Shown here: positions 45,371 through 54,414 of the stretch, one piece after another | Position numbering within the stretch: position 1 is the first letter of the stretch | Layout: every line of letters begins with the position of its first letter | Origin: Mesorhizobium japonicum MAFF 303099 | GTDB taxonomy: Bacteria > Pseudomonadota > Alphaproteobacteria > Rhizobiales > Rhizobiaceae | Direction of reading: 5' to 3' | DNA length: 64,000 nucleotides | Assembly: GCF_000009625.1 (NCBI RefSeq) | Contig: NC_002678.2 | Coordinates: forward strand, 5,116,001-5,180,000 | Made by a program: the position numbers and the translations under genes | The notes under the pieces: generated by a model | Told to the model about the DNA's origin: nothing | Seen by the model: the letters and a program-made list of their open reading frames with translations, nothing else | Databases searched by the model: none

Positions 45371-46189
45371 ATGTATGCGTCACCGGCCGAGATTCAGATC
45401 CTCATGCATACGGCTATCGAACTCGTCGTAGCAGCCGGTCTTGGCGCAGCGCGCGCGATAGGCATTATGATGATCCTACCGGTATTTACACGTTCTCAGA
45501 CCGATGGCCTGATCCGCGGCTGCCTGGCTGTCGGCTTCGGATTACCATGTCTGGCACATGTCAGCGACGCGTTGCAGGCGCTGGATCCTGAAACACGTCT
45601 GATTGAGGTAGCTCTGCTCGGATTGAAGGAAGTTCTTGTCGGCGCACTACTTGGCACCTTCCTTGGCATTCCCTTATGGGGACTTCAGGCGGCCGGTGAG
45701 TTTATCGACAACCAACGCGGCGTCACCAACCCGTCCGCCCCGACCGACCCCGCGACGAATAGTCAGGCTTCCGCCATGGGAGTCTTTCTCGGGATCACTG
45801 CGATTGCCATCTTCGTCGCATCAGGGGGGCTGGAAACGTTGATCGGCGCCCTTTATGGCAGCTATTTGATCTGGCCCGTGTATAAGTTTTATCCTACATT
45901 GAGCACGCAAGGAGCAATGGAGGTGTTAGGGCTCCTCGACCAGATTATGCGCACGGCGTTATTGGTGTCAGGGCCCGTCGTGTTCTTTATGACGCTGATT
46001 GATGTATCCTTTATGCTACTGCGTCGCTTTGCGCCGCAATTCAAATTGACCCAACTGTCCCCGGCGATCAAGAATCTTGTCTTTCCGATTCTCATGGTTA
46101 CATACGCTGGCTATCTCGTAGAGGGTATGAAACTGGAGATCACACAAGCGAATGGCGCGCTCGAGTGGTTCGATAGATTGCTGAAATGA
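45371..46189 (+). CDS. rhcT: T3SS export gate protein RhcT (SctT)
   Basis: RhcT is a polytopic inner-membrane protein of the export gate, FliR/SctT family. It has hydrophobic helices throughout, with [49 protein letters not shown] and [20 protein letters not shown]. Its length of 272 residues is usual. It starts 8 bp after rhcS and overlaps rhcU by 4 bp (ATGA). Confidence 0.94.
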   Translation: MYASPAEIQILMHTAIELVVAAGLGAARAIGIMMILPVFTRSQTDGLIRGCLAVGFGLPCLAHVSDALQALDPETRLIEVALLGLKEVLVGALLGTFLGIPLWGLQAAGEFIDNQRGVTNPSAPTDPATNSQASAMGVFLGITAIAIFVASGGLETLIGALYGSYLIWPVYKFYPTLSTQGAMEVLGLLDQIMRTALLVSGPVVFFMTLIDVSFMLLRRFAPQFKLTQLSPAIKNLVFPILMVTYAGYLVEGMKLEITQANGALEWFDRLLK

Positions 46190-47223
46190 GCGACTCGAGC
46201 GAAGAGAAGACACACGCCGCCACCCCCAAAAAGCTAAACGATGCACGCAAAAAAGGGCAGCTGCCACATAGCTCCGATTTCGTTCGCGCGGTCGGCACTT
46301 GCGCTGGTCTCGGATACCTTTGGCTAAGAGGCAGCGCGATCGAAGACAAATGCCGCGAAGCGCTACTATTTGTCGACAAGCTGCAGAACCTGCCATTTGA
46401 CTTCGCGGTCCGGCAGGCGCTGGTTGTGCTTGCCGAACTCACCTTGGCAACTGTTGGCCCGCTGCTTGGAACGCTTGTCGCGGCGGTGCTTTTGGCAAGC
46501 ATATTAGCCAATGGTGGATTTGTTTTCTCTCTCGAGCCAATGACGCCCAACTTCGATAAAATTAATCCTTTTCAAGGGCTGAAGCGCTTGGCGTCTGCGC
46601 GTTCGATGGTCGAACTCGGGAAGACGCTGTTTAAAGTATTCGTTCTCGGCGCAACCTTTTCCTTTTGCCTTCTCGGCATGTGGAAGACGATGGTCTATCT
46701 GCCGTTCTGCGGCATGGGCTGTTTGGGCCTTGTCGTTACGGGGGCAAAACTGCTGATCGGAATTGGCGCCGGCGCACTTCTGGCCGCTGGCCTGATCGAT
46801 CTCCTGGTGCAGCGTGCGTTGTTTCTGCGCGAAATGAGGATGACCAAGACTGAAGTCACGCGCGAGCTGAAGGATCAGCAAGGGGCGCCAGAGTTGAAGA
46901 GTGAACGACGTCGCATTCGTGACGAGTCAGCTGACGAACCTCCCCTCGGTGTGCATCACGCCACGCTGATCTTCAAAGGAACGGCGATACTGATCGGTCT
47001 GCGTTACGTCCGCGGTGAAACCGGGGTGCCCGTCCTGGTTTGCCGCGCCGATGGCGAGCGGGCTTCACACCTGCTTAGCGAGGCGCGAGCGCTACGTCTT
47101 GAAATTGTCGACAACGATGTCCTAGCGCATCAGCTCATCGGCAAAACGCAACTGGGCAGACCCATTCCCATGCAATATTTCGAGCCCGTGGCGAGAGCAC
47201 TCTTCGCCGCAGGATTGGCCTAG
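46186..47223 (+). CDS. rhcU: T3SS export switch protein RhcU (SctU) without an NPTH motif
   Basis: SctU controls substrate switching. The N-terminal half has four membrane helices and the typical start [20 protein letters not shown]. The C-terminal cytoplasmic domain includes [20 protein letters not shown] and ends [18 protein letters not shown]. At the place of the self-cleavage motif NPTH (263-266 in YscU) this protein reads KGTA at residues 264-267 ([16 protein letters not shown]), so the catalytic Asn is absent. It is the last gene of the nopB operon, 345 residues. Confidence 0.93.
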   Translation: MSDSSEEKTHAATPKKLNDARKKGQLPHSSDFVRAVGTCAGLGYLWLRGSAIEDKCREALLFVDKLQNLPFDFAVRQALVVLAELTLATVGPLLGTLVAAVLLASILANGGFVFSLEPMTPNFDKINPFQGLKRLASARSMVELGKTLFKVFVLGATFSFCLLGMWKTMVYLPFCGMGCLGLVVTGAKLLIGIGAGALLAAGLIDLLVQRALFLREMRMTKTEVTRELKDQQGAPELKSERRRIRDESADEPPLGVHHATLIFKGTAILIGLRYVRGETGVPVLVCRADGERASHLLSEARALRLEIVDNDVLAHQLIGKTQLGRPIPMQYFEPVARALFAAGLA

Positions 47224-48110
47224 CCCTGGGGCCTCTGTGGCCGCCCCGTAACACAAGAGGGCTAGTGCCATTTTGGACGTGATCGGAGTGCGGTCTTCCG
47301 TGAGGCCTTTATGTGTAACATTCCTAGCCTGAAAAATTCGTGGGAGTCGGCGGGTTTCATGCAAGACGTTGAACGCATGATTTGGTTGCTCACGCCGATC
47401 CGCGCCATTTCACGGAGACCACTTAAGCTGCCGCTGAGCGGTTTGTCATTTGTGGTCGGCAAGCGCGGCGGCGCATGTGGCATGCAGAGCTTTGGAGCGG
47501 ACAGACGCCGGCCGTGCTGACCCGAGCTGCCTCTGCGGTTTTCCGAGCGCTGATCGGCTGAATTAACGCACAATCCGCCGGGGAGCCACGCCCTTGGATC
47601 TCGCTGGATTCGGCGGCGAGCCTGAGCTCCCTCGGTGCAAAAAGGAGGAGCAGCAGCTGGACGCGGGAGCGCATCACCGCACCCAGGTCACACGACCAAG
47701 TTCGCACTTTTCCGGCCCGCGATGAATGGGAACGACCTTTCTCCTCAATTTGACAGCACGGCGGGCGTCATCAGCAGCGTTTGCCGGATGTTAGTGAGAT
47801 CGCCGGGAAGTGCAATTGCGCCGTCGAGGCTGCCGCTCGCTTTGGCGCAGGTCGGTAGCAGAAGACGGTCCGGGCAAGGCGGGGCTCGGGAGTTCGCCTC
47901 CCGCGCCCTCAGCCCGCCACCGTGGGAAAGTTGGGAAATGATGATGTCGCAGCAACGAAGCCTCGGAATTTACCGCTACGTTCGAAGAATGTCAGGCCTC
48001 CTGTCAGGCGCTATTCCTTTGGCAGAAGCGCAGTACCCACTTTTCACCACTTTGCAGGAGGCCGAACCCTGCTCGATCATTATTTTCCGGTAGCCCGCTT
48101 TTTGTCCAGA
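47224..48110. other. Stretch without a supportable gene
   Basis: Frames at 47311-47520 and 47635-48093 (plus) and 47262-47707 (minus) have no recognisable family, poor codon character and no ribosome site I trust. The stretch ends at the tts box of the nopC operon. Confidence 0.4.
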
Positions 48111-48143
48111 CTCGTCAGGTTCTCGAAAGCTCCTGCTCGTAGC
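48111..48143 (+). promoter_or_regulatory. tts box for the nopC-nopA operon
   Basis: TCGTCAGGTTCTCGAAAGCT followed by CCTGCTCGTA fits the tts box well. It lies ~35 bp before the nopC start, closer than at the other genes. Confidence 0.78.
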
Positions 48144-48174
48144 CTGATGAGATTATCTTTAGGCGTCGGCGCCA

Positions 48175-48519
48175 ATGGAACGCATGCAGGAGTACTTGAT
48201 GGCCGCAGCAATTGGGAGTGGATTTGGCAACATTTCCTTAGCTCGCAGGGGGCATGGAGATCCGAAAAGCCAACCAGAGCAACCTGACAAGCCGGGTAGC
48301 GGGAATGATGACCCTAACAAACCGGGTAGCGGGAACAATGACCCAAACAAGCCGGTTGGCGGGAAAGATCCTGTGGACGGTCAGACTATCTCTGGGGATG
48401 ATCAGCAAGCTCTAGCCGAAGCGTTCGACACGGTTCTCCACTCCGTTGCGCTAACTATTTTGAACGATGCCATGGCTGATGCCGACGAGGCTATTGCAGA
48501 AACTGAAGAGGATGCCTGA
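48175..48519 (+). CDS. nopC: Secreted nodulation outer protein NopC
   Basis: NopC is a small T3SS-secreted protein, reported as an effector in other rhizobia. At 114 residues it begins MERMQEYLMAAAIGSGFGNI. A Gly/Asn/Pro linker contains three copies of an 11-12 residue unit (P.KPGSGN.DPNKP), and a helical, acidic C-terminus follows. It is the first gene after the tts box and lies upstream of nopA, as in other rhizobial T3SS clusters. Identification rests mainly on position and character. Confidence 0.78.
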   Translation: MERMQEYLMAAAIGSGFGNISLARRGHGDPKSQPEQPDKPGSGNDDPNKPGSGNNDPNKPVGGKDPVDGQTISGDDQQALAEAFDTVLHSVALTILNDAMADADEAIAETEEDA

Positions 48520-48587
48520 CGTGGATGGTCTGCGTCAGGATGTGTGTGCCGTGCTGACGGGCGCGGTTTGAACAGAAGGAAAACGTT

Positions 48588-48803
48588 ATGAGTAAAGCAG
48601 GTACTGGCACCAGTGCGGCTGGCACTGGGACTTCGGTGGCTACAGACGTAGGTACCAGAGTCGCGGGGAAAGCCGCTTTCGAGGCGCAAATCGCGGATCT
48701 AACGGCGGCTAGCTTGGAGGCTACGGCTAGGAGTATACAGCTGCGCACCGTTACGACCAACCTCAACACAATCAAGAAAGCGGCCGACGAGCGCGTTCAG
48801 TAG
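48588..48803 (+). CDS. nopA: T3SS pilus subunit NopA
   Basis: NopA is the main subunit of the extracellular T3SS pilus. At 71 residues it has the known size. A flexible Gly/Thr/Ser N-terminus (AGTGTSAAGTGTSVATDVGT) is followed by a long helix (FEAQIADLTAASLEATARSI) and NLNTIKKAADERVQ. It is followed by a strong hairpin at 48862, which would favour abundant nopCA mRNA over the downstream genes. Confidence 0.88.
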   Translation: MSKAGTGTSAAGTGTSVATDVGTRVAGKAAFEAQIADLTAASLEATARSIQLRTVTTNLNTIKKAADERVQ

Positions 48804-48861
48804 GTTCGGAAGCAGGGGTTCCCGATCGCGTCGCCAGGTGGCGCGATGTAGAACCGAAATG

Positions 48862-48887
48862 AGCCGCACGGCAATTGCCGTGCGGCT
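48862..48887 (+). terminator. Perfect hairpin between nopA and sctD
   Basis: A 10-bp GC-rich arm (GCCGCACGGC), AATT loop and perfect complementary arm lie at 48863-48886, with one further A-T pair outside, followed by TTCTCTCTTG. The U-tract is imperfect, so it may act as a partial terminator or as an mRNA 3'-end stabiliser for nopC-nopA. Confidence 0.65.
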
Positions 48888-48911
48888 TCTCTCTTGTTCG
48901 GGAGAACATCC

Positions 48912-49802
48912 TTGAATGACGCCGTTTCTCTTGATTTCGAAGTTCTGTCGGGGCTCTATTGCGGGCTGACGGGTAAGACTGCTCTCGAAACGAGCTTAAT
49001 CGGCTGCGGCTTAGACGCCGATATGATCTTCGTCGAGCAAGGATTGGCACCGCATCATTTTCGTATAACGCTCCTTGGCAACTCGATCGAGGTCGAGGCG
49101 CTTGCGGCCGGACTCAGCATCAAGGGTAAGCGGAATATCGCCGCGGGCGAGTGCGTTGTGGTGCCACTTCCTGTCGTCGTTCTCGCAGGCGAGATGTCCA
49201 TTCTCTGGTCCGTGCAGGATGAAGTGACAAGTGGTCCGATAGGCATACCACGCCTCTCGATGCGTGTTCTGGCCACGGTGATAGTCAGCTCTCTAGCGGT
49301 CGGTATGCTCTCAGCCTTTTTTTCCTATAATGGGGACGGTGGTGCATCGAGACCCAATTCACCCAGTGCCGATCATGAGTCGAAGCGGACCAACCACCGC
49401 GCCGACGACCAGATTGCGGAGGCAGCGGCTAAAGAGCTGCAGGAGGAAGTCGATAGAGCGGGCCTACTCAATGTTAAGGTCGGCTCGGCAAAGGACACTG
49501 TGACGGCGGAGGGTACCGTCACGTCTGAATCGGTCATCAGTTGGCGGAAGCTCCAGCAGTGGTTCGATCATCGCACCAAGGGCGCCCTGACACTGGTCAA
49601 TGGAGTGCTCATAAAAGACGAAAAGGCGCCATCCGCAATCGCAGTTGAAGCCGTTTGGCGTGGCCCGCAACCGTATCTTGTCATAGGTGGTGAGAAGTAT
49701 TTTGTTGGCGCCGTTCTGGATGATGGATGGACGGTCGACAGGATCGAGGACGGTCGTGTGCTGCTGAGCCGTAATGGCCGCCTTGCTGCTCTCCCGTATT
49801 AG
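48912..49802 (+). CDS. y4yQ: T3SS inner-membrane ring protein SctD-type (y4yQ)
   Basis: SctD forms the outer ring of the inner-membrane platform. The protein has an N-terminal FHA-like domain (EVLSGLYCGLTGKTALETSL, LAPHHFRITLLGN), one transmembrane helix (RVLATVIVSSLAVGMLSAFF), and periplasmic ring-building domains (ELQEEVDRAGLLNVKVGSAK, YLVIGGEKYFVGAVLDDGWT). TTG 48912 behind GGAGA is the likeliest start; TTG 48894 is six codons longer. It lies between nopA and rhcV. Confidence 0.82.
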   Translation: MNDAVSLDFEVLSGLYCGLTGKTALETSLIGCGLDADMIFVEQGLAPHHFRITLLGNSIEVEALAAGLSIKGKRNIAAGECVVVPLPVVVLAGEMSILWSVQDEVTSGPIGIPRLSMRVLATVIVSSLAVGMLSAFFSYNGDGGASRPNSPSADHESKRTNHRADDQIAEAAAKELQEEVDRAGLLNVKVGSAKDTVTAEGTVTSESVISWRKLQQWFDHRTKGALTLVNGVLIKDEKAPSAIAVEAVWRGPQPYLVIGGEKYFVGAVLDDGWTVDRIEDGRVLLSRNGRLAALPY

Positions 49803-50040
49803 TCCGCAGGCCCTATCAAGCAGAATTGCGTGGTCAGCTACCATTCTGCCGCGCCCAGTACCACAACAAACCTGGACAGAGTGAAAACTTGCTGACCACC
49901 CAGCTTCGCGCATTCGGGCTCTCATGCCACAGCCTGCTGCTCGCGGGCTGCCCAATGAGGGACTTGGCCCTCGGACTTCGAATGCTACGCTTCACTGCGT
50001 AGCAGCAGAATAATTCTCAAGCGATCGTAAAGGGTCCTAG

Positions 50041-52086
50041 ATGGCCAACGTCCTGCGTAAGTTCATCAACCGTTCGCCGGCCAACCCGGACCTGATGGTC
50101 GCGTTGATGCTGCTTCTGGCTATCGCTATGATGGTCATGCCTATCCCGATCGTGGTGGTCGACGCGCTGATAGGATTCAATATGGGACTGGCCATCCTGC
50201 TGATGATGGTTGCCCTGTATGTCAGTACTCCACTTGATCTTTCCTCTTTGCCCGGCATCATTTTGCTTTCCACGGTGTTCCGCCTGGCGCTCACCGTCGC
50301 AACGACGCGCCTGATCCTGGCCGAGGGGGAGGCAGGCGCCATCATCCATACGTTCGGCGATTTCGTGATCTCGGGCAATATCGTGGTCGGTTTCGTCATA
50401 TTTCTGGTCGTCACCATGGTACAATTCATGGTCCTCGCGAAGGGCGCCGAACGCGTGGCCGAAGTGGCGGCGCGCTTCACGCTCGACGCTCTGCCGGGTA
50501 AGCAAATGGCGGTCGACGCAGAGCTACGCAACGGCCACATCGATGCCAACGAATCTCGCAGGCGACGCGCCGCATTGGAGAAGGAAAGCCAACTTTACGG
50601 CGCGATGGATGGCGCGATGAAGTTTGTGAAGGGCGATTCCATCGCCGGACTGGTGGTTATCTTCATCAACATGCTGGGTGGGATATCGATCGGCCTGCTC
50701 TCGAAGGGCATGTCCTTCGGCGATGTGCTGCATCACTATACTCTGCTAACGATAGGCGATGCATTGATATCGCAGATTCCGGCCCTGCTGCTATCAATTA
50801 CAGCGGCGACCGTCGTCACTCGTGTCACGGGGGCGGCGAGGGTCAACCTTGGTACCGAAATAGTGAATCAGATCACTGCCAGCAAGCGACCAGTGCGGGT
50901 CGCAGCTTGCGTCCTGGTTTTGATGGGGTTCGTTCCTGGCTTCCCCCTGCCCGTCTTTTTGGTGTTGGCCGCAATCTTCGCCGCGATAAGCTTTGTGAAG
51001 GGCGATGTTGTCGATACCACAAGTGCAGGGGACACTCAAAAACAAACCGCGCCCGCGCAGGAATGTCCGATCGCTTTCTTCCTTGCGCCAGACCTGATGC
51101 ATGCGATTGAACAAGTCGAATTGCAGCAGGAGATTGCACGCGTTTCGCAACTACTTTCAGCCGATCTTGGCATTGTCGTTCCCCCCATCCCTGTCACTGT
51201 CGACCAGCAGTTGCTGGAGTCTCAGTTTCGAATAGATATCGAGGGGGTGCCAGTTGAACAGGGTGTGTTTGATCCGAGCCAGCTGATGCTCAAAGACGAT
51301 GTGGCGAACATCGAATCGAGCGGTATCCCGTATCGGCGTGATCCAAAAACGGACAGACTCGTGGCCGACCAAAGCCATGCACCGGCTCTCAAGAGTGCCG
51401 GCATCACACATTACGGTCCTGGCGAATTCCTCGCCTTGCGCCTCCATACAGCGTTGACCCGTTTCGCACCCCGATTGATCGGTATTCAAGAGACCCGACA
51501 ATTGATAGGCCGAATGGAGAAGGACTATTCTGATCTGGTCAAGGAGGTGCTGCGCACGACGCCAATACCTCGGATTGCGGATGTGCTGCGCCGGCTCCTG
51601 GATGAAGGAATCCCGATCCGCCACACCCGCCTTCTCTTAGAAGGATTGGCGGAATGGAGCGAACGTGAGCCAAACGTTGCCCTGCTCACGGAATATATTC
51701 GTTCTGGTTTGAAGCGTCAGATCTGTCACCGCTATGCCAACACAGAGGGCATCGTGCCCGCCTTGGTCGTCGAACGCCAGAGTGAGGATGTGATGCGCAA
51801 TGCAGTTCGAGATTCGGCTGCAGGACCCCACCTCGTACTAGAGGACCGGCAAAGCGAAGCGCTGCTGTCACAGGTACGTCAGATCCTTTCGAACACAGCA
51901 CCGGGTCAGACCCGCCCTGTCGTTTTAACCTCAACGGACATCCGACGCTTCGTCCGCGGCTTTTTCACCAGAAACGGGATCGATGTTGCCGTGCTGTCTT
52001 ATCAAGATATCGCCTCCGACTTTACAGTTAAACCCGCCGGGTCCGTCAAATTCCCGCATGGATTGATCAGTGGGCTGTCAGAGTAA
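50041..52086 (+). CDS. rhcV: T3SS export apparatus protein RhcV (SctV)
   Basis: RhcV forms the nonameric export gate. The N-terminal half has eight membrane helices with the FLIPR signature region (LSSLPGIILLSTVFRLALTV, FVKGDSIAG). The cytoplasmic half carries QIPALLLSITAATVVTRVTG, DPKTDRLVADQS, RFAPRLIGIQETRQLIGRME and LTSTDIRRFVRGFF. The 681 residues are normal. The start ATG 50041 lies 238 bp after sctD; that gap holds nothing I recognise. Confidence 0.95.
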   Translation: MANVLRKFINRSPANPDLMVALMLLLAIAMMVMPIPIVVVDALIGFNMGLAILLMMVALYVSTPLDLSSLPGIILLSTVFRLALTVATTRLILAEGEAGAIIHTFGDFVISGNIVVGFVIFLVVTMVQFMVLAKGAERVAEVAARFTLDALPGKQMAVDAELRNGHIDANESRRRRAALEKESQLYGAMDGAMKFVKGDSIAGLVVIFINMLGGISIGLLSKGMSFGDVLHHYTLLTIGDALISQIPALLLSITAATVVTRVTGAARVNLGTEIVNQITASKRPVRVAACVLVLMGFVPGFPLPVFLVLAAIFAAISFVKGDVVDTTSAGDTQKQTAPAQECPIAFFLAPDLMHAIEQVELQQEIARVSQLLSADLGIVVPPIPVTVDQQLLESQFRIDIEGVPVEQGVFDPSQLMLKDDVANIESSGIPYRRDPKTDRLVADQSHAPALKSAGITHYGPGEFLALRLHTALTRFAPRLIGIQETRQLIGRMEKDYSDLVKEVLRTTPIPRIADVLRRLLDEGIPIRHTRLLLEGLAEWSEREPNVALLTEYIRSGLKRQICHRYANTEGIVPALVVERQSEDVMRNAVRDSAAGPHLVLEDRQSEALLSQVRQILSNTAPGQTRPVVLTSTDIRRFVRGFFTRNGIDVAVLSYQDIASDFTVKPAGSVKFPHGLISGLSE

Positions 52087-52146
52087 ACCCAATCCGTTTG
52101 CCATCGAATGAACGTGATAGCACTCTATGATAATTGGAAACCAAGC

Positions 52147-52644
52147 ATGAATTCACACCAGAATACAGACGGCCGAGCATTTAGGAACTCACTTTTCTTC
52201 TCTGTACTCGCCATGCTGCCTCTCGGCGGTTGCGCCAGCTTGGACAAGCCTGCTCTTTCAGTGAGGGAGACGTCATCCCCAGAGCTGCTCAACGCCAACC
52301 AAATCGACCCGGCTATGCGAGAACGCATTTTGAGCGCGGTCGGCCAGGATGCACAAGAGCGGGCTCTGCGGGATGAGTTGACGCAGCACCCAGACAATGT
52401 CGATGCGGCGATCCGTCTTACGAATGCTTTGGTCGCGCAGAAGCGTCCGCATGAGGCGCTTCAGGTACTGGACAGGCTCTTGGTTGCAGCCCCAGGAAAT
52501 TTGCGCGCATTGAACGCGAAGGGAGTGATCTTGGACCTTGAGGGGCGGCATGACGCGGCACAGGTGCTGTATCGGCAAGCTCTCGAGACAGAGCCTGGGA
52601 ATCAGATGGTGCAGCACAATCTCGACCTGTCGCTTGCGTTTTAA
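52147..52644 (+). CDS. y4yS: TPR lipoprotein of the T3SS cluster (y4yS)
   Basis: This small lipoprotein has tetratricopeptide-like repeats and is probably outer-membrane or periplasmic. The signal FFSVLAMLPLGGC supplies a lipobox Cys. The repeats are in RLTNALVAQKRPHEALQVLD and LDLEGRHDAAQVLYRQALET. The start at ATG 52147 gives the cleaner signal sequence; 52108 is an alternative. It is the last gene of the nopC operon, as in NGR234 (y4yS). Its role in secretion is not defined. Confidence 0.8.
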   Translation: MNSHQNTDGRAFRNSLFFSVLAMLPLGGCASLDKPALSVRETSSPELLNANQIDPAMRERILSAVGQDAQERALRDELTQHPDNVDAAIRLTNALVAQKRPHEALQVLDRLLVAAPGNLRALNAKGVILDLEGRHDAAQVLYRQALETEPGNQMVQHNLDLSLAF

Positions 52645-52689
52645 AGGAAGTCCGGACCTGAGTGCGTTGGCGCGGTCGCGCTAGCTGTG

Positions 52690-53065
52690 CACATGCACCG
52701 CCCGACACACCTTGGTCAGCGACCGGTTATTTCCAGCACCTCGGCGTCAGCGCCGGCCAGCTCCTGCACACGACCGGCGATGGTGGTTCGCGACCGCGTG
52801 CCCAGTTGATACAGGCCTCCCGCAGGATCGTCCGGACCATATTCTCGATGCTGCGCATTTCGTTCAGCACCGGGTGGCGGTGAACGAGGAGAGAACGCCA
52901 GAGCCGGCATTGCCAGCTCTTGACATGCACCGGCTGGCCTTCGGCGCGCAATCCGTCGTGAGGCCAGGCCGTCAGCGAGCACGCTTCCAGGTTGACGCGC
53001 TCCAGCGGGAGCCCGACTTTGGGCAGCGCGATGCGGGCAAGAAGATCAAAGGCAAGAAGCGGCAT
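52690..53065 (-). pseudogene. IS110-family transposase fragment
   Basis: Minus-strand frames read VHVKSWQCRLWRSLLVHRHP, NEMRSIENMVRTILREA and then LGTRSRTTIAGRVQELAGAD in another frame. This matches the middle of IS110-type transposases (R-A-V-H-V-K-S...R-x-L-L...I-E-N-.I-R). Both ends are missing. Confidence 0.55.
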
Positions 53066-53323
53066 ATTCTCGTCAATACGAAGGTCTCCTGATGCACGCC
53101 CTCGTTCATGCCGCCGACATCCAGGACTGCGATGGCGGCGTGATGGTGATGGCGAAGCTGTTCGGACTCGATCCCTTCCTGTTCAAGCTCTACGCCGGTG
53201 GCGGCCATTCCAGGGGCCGGAGTTCCAAAAGGGGCTGAGGAAGACAAATTCAATTTCGAATCGCACCAGGGCGCTCGCCTTCCTCAAGCTGGCCTCCATT
53301 CGCCTCATGGTCGGAAGGCTTCG
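53010..53323 (+). pseudogene. IS5-family transposase C-terminal fragment
   Basis: Plus-strand frames read RDAGKKIKGKKRHILVNTK, then HALVHAADIQDCDGGVMVMA, then PEFQKGLRKT and ALAFLKLASIRLMVGRL. These are the C-terminal blocks of an IS5-type transposase with frameshifts and an internal deletion. The fragment ends exactly at the left end of the IS6 copy at 53324. Confidence 0.65.
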
Positions 53324-54143
53324 GGCACTGTAAAGTTATCAGCGGATTGATGCAGCGATAGCTGGCCGGGACGGCTGTCACGCTGCGGCGAGACACGCGA
53401 TTTTGTTCCAGATTTGCATGGCGGCGTTACGCAGGTCTCGATGTTGAGCCGATGACAGCGTATTGCGGGGAAAGTGGAACAGGTTGGCAATCGGATCATG
53501 GATGGAAACGAACCGCTGAAGCTGGCGTGCCGACTTGAAGCGTTTCATGGTCCTTTCGCGTCGTCGGGTCGGCTGGTGCGAATTTTCCGCTCGATTATTG
53601 AGGCCTTTGTGCGACCGGTGTTCGACACCGGGCATGAGGTCGCGCCTGGCGGCATCATAGGACCGGAGCTTGTCGGTGATCATGACTCGTGGTGTCCGCC
53701 CTTGAGCCTTCAGCAACTTGCGCATCAGACGCTTTGCCGCCTTGGCATTTCGGCGGCTTTGCACCAGCACTTCGAGGACCAAGCCGTCCTGATCGACGGC
53801 ACGCCAGAGCCACTGCTTCTTGCCATTGATGGCCACCACACATTCGTCGAGATGCCATTTGTCGCCCAGGCAGCCGGCTGACCGTCGCTTGATCTCCCGG
53901 GCGAAATGCCGCCCGAATTTCTCCGCCCAGCTTCGAATGGTCTGATGCGTGACGATGATGCCGCGGGCCGCCAACATGTCCTCAACCATGCGCAGGCTGA
54001 GCGGAAAGCGAAAGTAGAGCCATACCGCGTGCGCAATGATCTCGGCGGGAAAGCGGTGGCAACGATAAAGCGGATCACGAGCAACTTCTGACATGGCCCA
54101 TGTTCGCACATCTTCATCAGCCGTCGGTTAACTTTACGGTGCC
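53324..54143 (-). mobile_element. IS6-family element, copy 1, 820 bp
   Basis: The ends are GGCACTGTAAAGTTA (53324-53338) and the complement of GGCACCGTAAAGTTA (54129-54143), 15-bp inverted repeats with one mismatch. Flanking bases (AGGCTTCG left, CGGCTACC right) do not form a target duplication. The element is nearly identical to the copy at 59576 and in the same orientation. It interrupts an IS5 remnant on one side and another IS6 gene on the other. Confidence 0.88.
53378..54109 (-). CDS. IS6-family transposase (copy 1)
   Basis: An intact DDE transposase of 243 residues. It has the helix-turn-helix LSLRMVEDMLAARGIIVTHQ and catalytic acidic residues in KWHLDECVVAI, VMITDKLRSY and LNNRAENSHQPTRRRE. 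ATG 54109 or the Met six residues later (MSEVARDPLY) may start translation. It differs from the copy at 59630 at one noticed codon (KRLMRK versus KCLMRK). Confidence 0.9.
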   Translation of the reverse strand: MRTWAMSEVARDPLYRCHRFPAEIIAHAVWLYFRFPLSLRMVEDMLAARGIIVTHQTIRSWAEKFGRHFAREIKRRSAGCLGDKWHLDECVVAINGKKQWLWRAVDQDGLVLEVLVQSRRNAKAAKRLMRKLLKAQGRTPRVMITDKLRSYDAARRDLMPGVEHRSHKGLNNRAENSHQPTRRRERTMKRFKSARQLQRFVSIHDPIANLFHFPRNTLSSAQHRDLRNAAMQIWNKIACLAAA

Positions 54144-54414
54144 CGGCTACCTCATCAAGATGCCAGACATCGTCTTTCGATGGCGCCTTGCGGCGCAGGC
54201 GACGTGCATAATCGGGACTGTGCTTCTTTCCCCAGCGGCGGATGGTCTCGTAGGAGACGACGATCCCCCGCTCCAGCAGCATTTCTTCAACATCGCGCAG
54301 GCTCAGCCCGAACCGGTAATAAAGCCAGACGGCATGAGCAACGATTTCGATCGGGAAGCGATGGTTCTTGTAGGTGGCGCATGCTTCGACCATGCCAACC
54401 TGACTTATCGTCAA
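54144..54414 (-). pseudogene. 5' part of another IS6-family transposase cut by IS6 copy 1
   Basis: From ATG 54414 the minus strand reads NHRFPIEIVAHAVWLYYRFG, LRDVEEMLLERGIVVSYETI and SPDYARRLRRKAPSKDDVWH. This is an IS6-family N-terminus clearly different from the intact copies. It ends after ~90 residues at the right end of copy 1, so its catalytic core is gone. Confidence 0.75.

Noticed and set aside
47635..48093. Plus-strand ORF of 152 residues before nopC
   Set aside because: No family, unusual composition, and it ends at the tts box region; not supportable as a gene.
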